Positions 61,231-64,000 of a DNA stretch of 64,000 nucleotides are shown here, piece by piece (positions within the stretch are counted from its first letter, which is position 1; each line of letters starts with the position of its first letter). Below the pieces are notes generated by a model. The model was given only the letters and a program-made list of their open reading frames with translations. It was not told the origin of the DNA and did not search any database. The DNA is from Gossypium raimondii (Eukaryota > Streptophyta > Magnoliopsida > Malvales > Malvaceae). The position numbers and the translations under genes were made by a program. Location: the NCBI RefSeq assembly GCF_025698545.1, contig NC_068565.1, positions 7,192,001 to 7,256,000 of the forward strand, given 5' to 3'.

Positions 61231-62151
61231 CTAACGGCTCTGATCTCGGCTCAACCTGCAGATCCCACTGATTATACTTGATGCATCATCATCATTGGTG
61301 ATCATGTGTTTTTGCAGTCTTCTTAAAGAGCTGATGATAGCCGTTGATCCCGACTCTGAGTCACCATGATCTTGATTTCTACCCGAATGATTACCTTCAG
61401 CTAATCTTGGTAGCTTGAATAATCTTGTTGAGCTCATTGATGATGATGCTTCTCCATGAGATGAGGAGCACCCAATCTCATCCTACATAAAGCAATTTCC
61501 CTATGGTCAGAAAAGGAAAAAAAGACCTTGTTTGGTTTCTTAGAAAATGCATCACCGAAAGAAGAGAAAATGTCCAGATTCTAAATTTCACCAATGATAG
61601 AAAATTTTATTCGGATTATCAAATGGTAAGAAAAAAGAAAGCAAAATATAATTGAAAAAACATACCTCAGAACAAAAACTAGGACTTTCTTTCATCCTCT
61701 TCAAGCCGCATTCACTGCTACTTAAAGAATCTGAACTAGCCGCCGGCTTTGACATCGAGAAAGAAGAAGAAACCTCTGACCATGGAACCACTTGATTTTC
61801 AGCATCATCTTCCTCTTCCCCTCCTTCTCCTTCATCATCATCGTCGTCATAATCTTCTTCTTCATCCTCATACTCTCCCTCCGATGACTCCTCCTGCTCC
61901 GTCGTCATTTCGCAAGTAGTATTTTTGTTGGCTACACATGACTCACAAACGGAGACAGCAGGGCTGAGGTGTTGACCAGAGGCGAGCCATGGAGTTGGGT
62001 TTTGACAGACATGGCAGAGGAGGGTTCGGGTGTGCTTAGCTACAAGAAAGTTAGCTTCATGAACCTTGACGTCGCAGTCCCAACATAGGTTTGCCTGATC
62101 CGATTCGCAGTGCATTCGAGCTATCCCTCCGCATAGTTCACATTTCTTCAT
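61231..62151 (-). CDS. BBX28: Single B-box zinc-finger protein, BBX28/BBX29-like
   Basis: Two exons on the minus strand, 62151-61666 and 61482-61231, joined in phase 0 across a 183-bp GT-AG intron, encode 245 residues. The N-terminal B-box has the full zinc ligand set: C4, C7, C15, D18, C23, C26, H31 and H40 ('MKKCELCGG', 'CESDQANLCWDCD'). A second region (C46, C49, C69, C72; 'CHVCQNPTPWLASG') is a degenerate B-box without the His ligands, as in BBX28 and BBX29. Residues about 85-117 are almost entirely Glu, Asp and Gly. The C-terminus is Ser/Arg-rich ('ISSLRRLQKHM'). In Arabidopsis these proteins interact with HY5 and COP1 in light signalling; here that role is inferred by homology. There is no CCT domain. 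Collinear with Arabidopsis AT4G27310. Confidence 0.92.
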
Positions 62152-63085
62152 TTTTTAAAAGATAAGCTCTTCTGCGTGAAAATGTTAATATAAAATGAAA
62201 CCAAAGTACGAAATCCAAAACCATCGAATCCTCCTTTTAACTTTTTTACTATTTAAAACGCGTAAAGGATAGTTTTGTAATTTCAGTTTTGTAGGCGTAA
62301 TCCAAGTACCTAATACCTAAACTGTAATTTAATAATTGTCTTTTAACTCTATATTTTTATTATAAATATTTTTAAATATTGTATAAAAAAATTGATAACC
62401 GATATTTACTGTCATTAATAAAAAAATGCAACCAATCATATCTTGTCACGTACTCTGCAAAAATATTTTAAAAATTCGTAAATGACAATATTGTATATGT
62501 AAAAATTGAAAAAAAAAAGTTTTATAACCATCAAAGTAAAAAGCCAATATAGGTTTTACCCCTCCCTCTCCCTATGATTAAGAATTTATAGTTTAGGTTT
62601 TCCTATCAGTGTTGTACCTGTAGATTTTGTTGGTGGCTCATACTCATTAGTTCACTGCCTGCATATATATATACATCTGGCATGCAGTAATAAATAAACC
62701 AATATAAGATTTTAGGGTTTGAATCAACAATGGATTTTGGTGAAATCAGAAGAACTCAACTCACAAGAGAAGAAGATGATTTAGATGAAAGAACAATTTT
62801 CAGCGGGCTTCGTTGAAAAGAATGGGGTAATTTTCTTTGGAGTAAAAACAAATTTATTTTATTAAATTTATTTTTTTTATTTTCTTCACATATTTTGAAC
62901 TAAATCTCGAAATTAAAAATTATTTTGAGGAAATAAATCAAATGATGTACGTGGCAATTGGAGGAATTTTTCTAAATGGGTAACGAAGCATAACAAGGGA
63001 AAAAAGTTTAGGTATGAAATTCAAAAATAGTATAATTTAAGAGTTTATCAACTCAATTTGATTTGATTCTAGACTTAAACAAAAA
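62152..63085. other. Upstream region of the B-box gene, with a possible 28-codon ORF
   Basis: No full gene is seen. On the plus strand a TATATATATACA run near 62660 precedes an ATG at 62730 opening a 28-codon frame ('MDFGEIRRTQLTREEDDLDE' then 'RTIFSGLR', TGA). The residue pattern is more protein-like than its surroundings, so it may be a relic first exon or a short peptide. Confidence 0.35.
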
Positions 63086-63452
63086 GTTAAAATATGTTGG
63101 TAAGTTTATGTTCTTTTGTAAATTTGAAATTTAGTCTTTGTACTTGTATTTCTAGAAATTTAATCTTTCTCCTTTTAAGATTTTAAAATTTAGGTCAAAA
63201 TGTTAACACTATTAAATTTATTTTATTAAATTTAGGTTTATTATAATATCATTTTTTAGTAATATTGTTGCCAAATGAATACTTTTTATTTTAAAATATC
63301 ATACTAATAAATTTAACAAAAATAACAGTGTTAATAATTTGACTTAAATTTGAAATATAAAAAAAGAAGCGTTAAATTCTTAAAAATTAAAATAGAGGAC
63401 TAAATCCTAAATTTGTAAAGAGTACAGGGACCTATGTCAGATTTTAACCTAA
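63086..63452. mobile_element. Probable MITE, GGTTAAA family
   Basis: The right edge inverted reads GGTTAAAATCTGACATAGG and the left edge GTTAAAATATGTTGGTAAG. Inner arms 'TTTAGTCTTTGTACTTGT' and 'GTACAGGGACC' resemble 14250-14593 and 48215-48743. No clear target duplication, so the call is tentative. Confidence 0.45.
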
Positions 63453-63524
63453 AAAAATATTTTGCAAAAATAAGGAATTTGTGTACAGAGGAGGAGACCG
63501 AGGTGGGTAGAAGTTGATTGGGTG

Positions 63525-63657
63525 CCACGTGGAAGACCGTGGTCGATGAAATATATTTTTAAAAACTAGAAGATTGAAGATTGGAATGAAGTGGCGGTTC
63601 TCCAAATCTATCCCACGCGGTCGAATCCAGACCATGAGCGTGGCCACGACCCACGTG
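63525..63657. promoter_or_regulatory. Two G-box elements distal to the B-box gene
   Basis: CCACGTGG occurs at 63525-63532 and CCCACGTGA around 63651-63658, about 1.4-1.5 kb upstream of the minus-strand start codon. CACGTG is bound by HY5- and PIF-type factors, which fits a light-regulated BBX gene, but they could serve a gene beyond the window. Confidence 0.35.
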
Positions 63658-63658
63658 A

Positions 63659-64000
63659 TGACCACCTGATTCTCGAAATCGATTATTTTGATGATGTGGC
63701 ATAATGGGACCCACCTTTACCTTTTTTTTGGATCGAGGGACCCACCTTGACATTTATCGATGCTTTTATCTCCTAATTGTGCCTATTTGAATTTATTTTG
63801 TTGGGATTCCCATTTTTAGCTAAAAAAGGCAACCATTTATCATTGCATTAAGCATTCAACATTCAAAGGCACAATTATTTTAATGAAAGTTAAGCGTGTG
63901 TGGCATTTTAAAGAGTTTTTTTCTTTAATTGAGAGCAACTCCAGCCTTTTGTTACGACTTTAATCATTATATTAAATAAATTTTATGTTTAATATTAGAT
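63659..64000. other. Intergenic to window end
   Basis: No gene or complete repeat recognised. Confidence 0.4.

Overview
The window is plant nuclear DNA: AT-rich, with intron-containing genes, an 82-nt nuclear-type tRNA-Ser with a Pol III terminator, and dense nested transposons. Gene sequences, LTR families starting TGTAACACCCC or TGTAACACTCC, and the gag type suggest a Malvaceae genome, most likely cotton (Gossypium). That assignment rests on recognition, not on a search.

Layout. 1-14.6 kb is repeat-dominated: an L1-type LINE remnant (560-2640), degenerate LTR-like sequence, a Tourist-like MITE (3834-4441), a large MITE (5489-8239) interrupted by a solo LTR (5619-7835), a second solo LTR (8529-11134) and a small MITE (14250-14593). 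A two-exon gene for a Ser-rich membrane protein (At5g23160-like) lies at 14912-16302. From 17.2 to 30.9 kb there is a three-layer nest: a decayed MULE transposase is split by a 12-kb Ty3/gypsy (Tat/Ogre-like) retrotransposon at 18653-30679 with a perfect GGCTA target duplication, and one of its LTRs carries a later MITE. Broken LTR pieces continue to about 33.3 kb.

The right half holds the conserved genes: TRM5-type tRNA m1G37 methyltransferase (34680-38552, 9 exons), SPOROCYTELESS/NOZZLE-like regulator (45366-46902, 3 exons), tRNA-Ser(AGA) (48074-48155, minus), PHOS32/34-like universal stress protein (57305-57967) and a BBX28/29-like single B-box protein (61231-62151, minus, 2 exons). Their order matches Arabidopsis AT4G27340-27330-27320-27310. 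The spaces between them have been expanded by MITEs and solo LTRs, notably 49232-52757 and 53821-57092, each a MITE split by a solo LTR.

The protein genes do not form one pathway. They are a conserved block covering tRNA modification, sporogenesis control, stress signalling and light signalling. The strongest unusual signals lie in the transposons: two different solo LTRs at nearly the same site in two copies of one MITE family; three of four solo LTRs inside MITEs; an array of 50-bp units in strict register within the retrotransposon 3' region; and a 365-codon gag ORF that is open although its core domain is missing.
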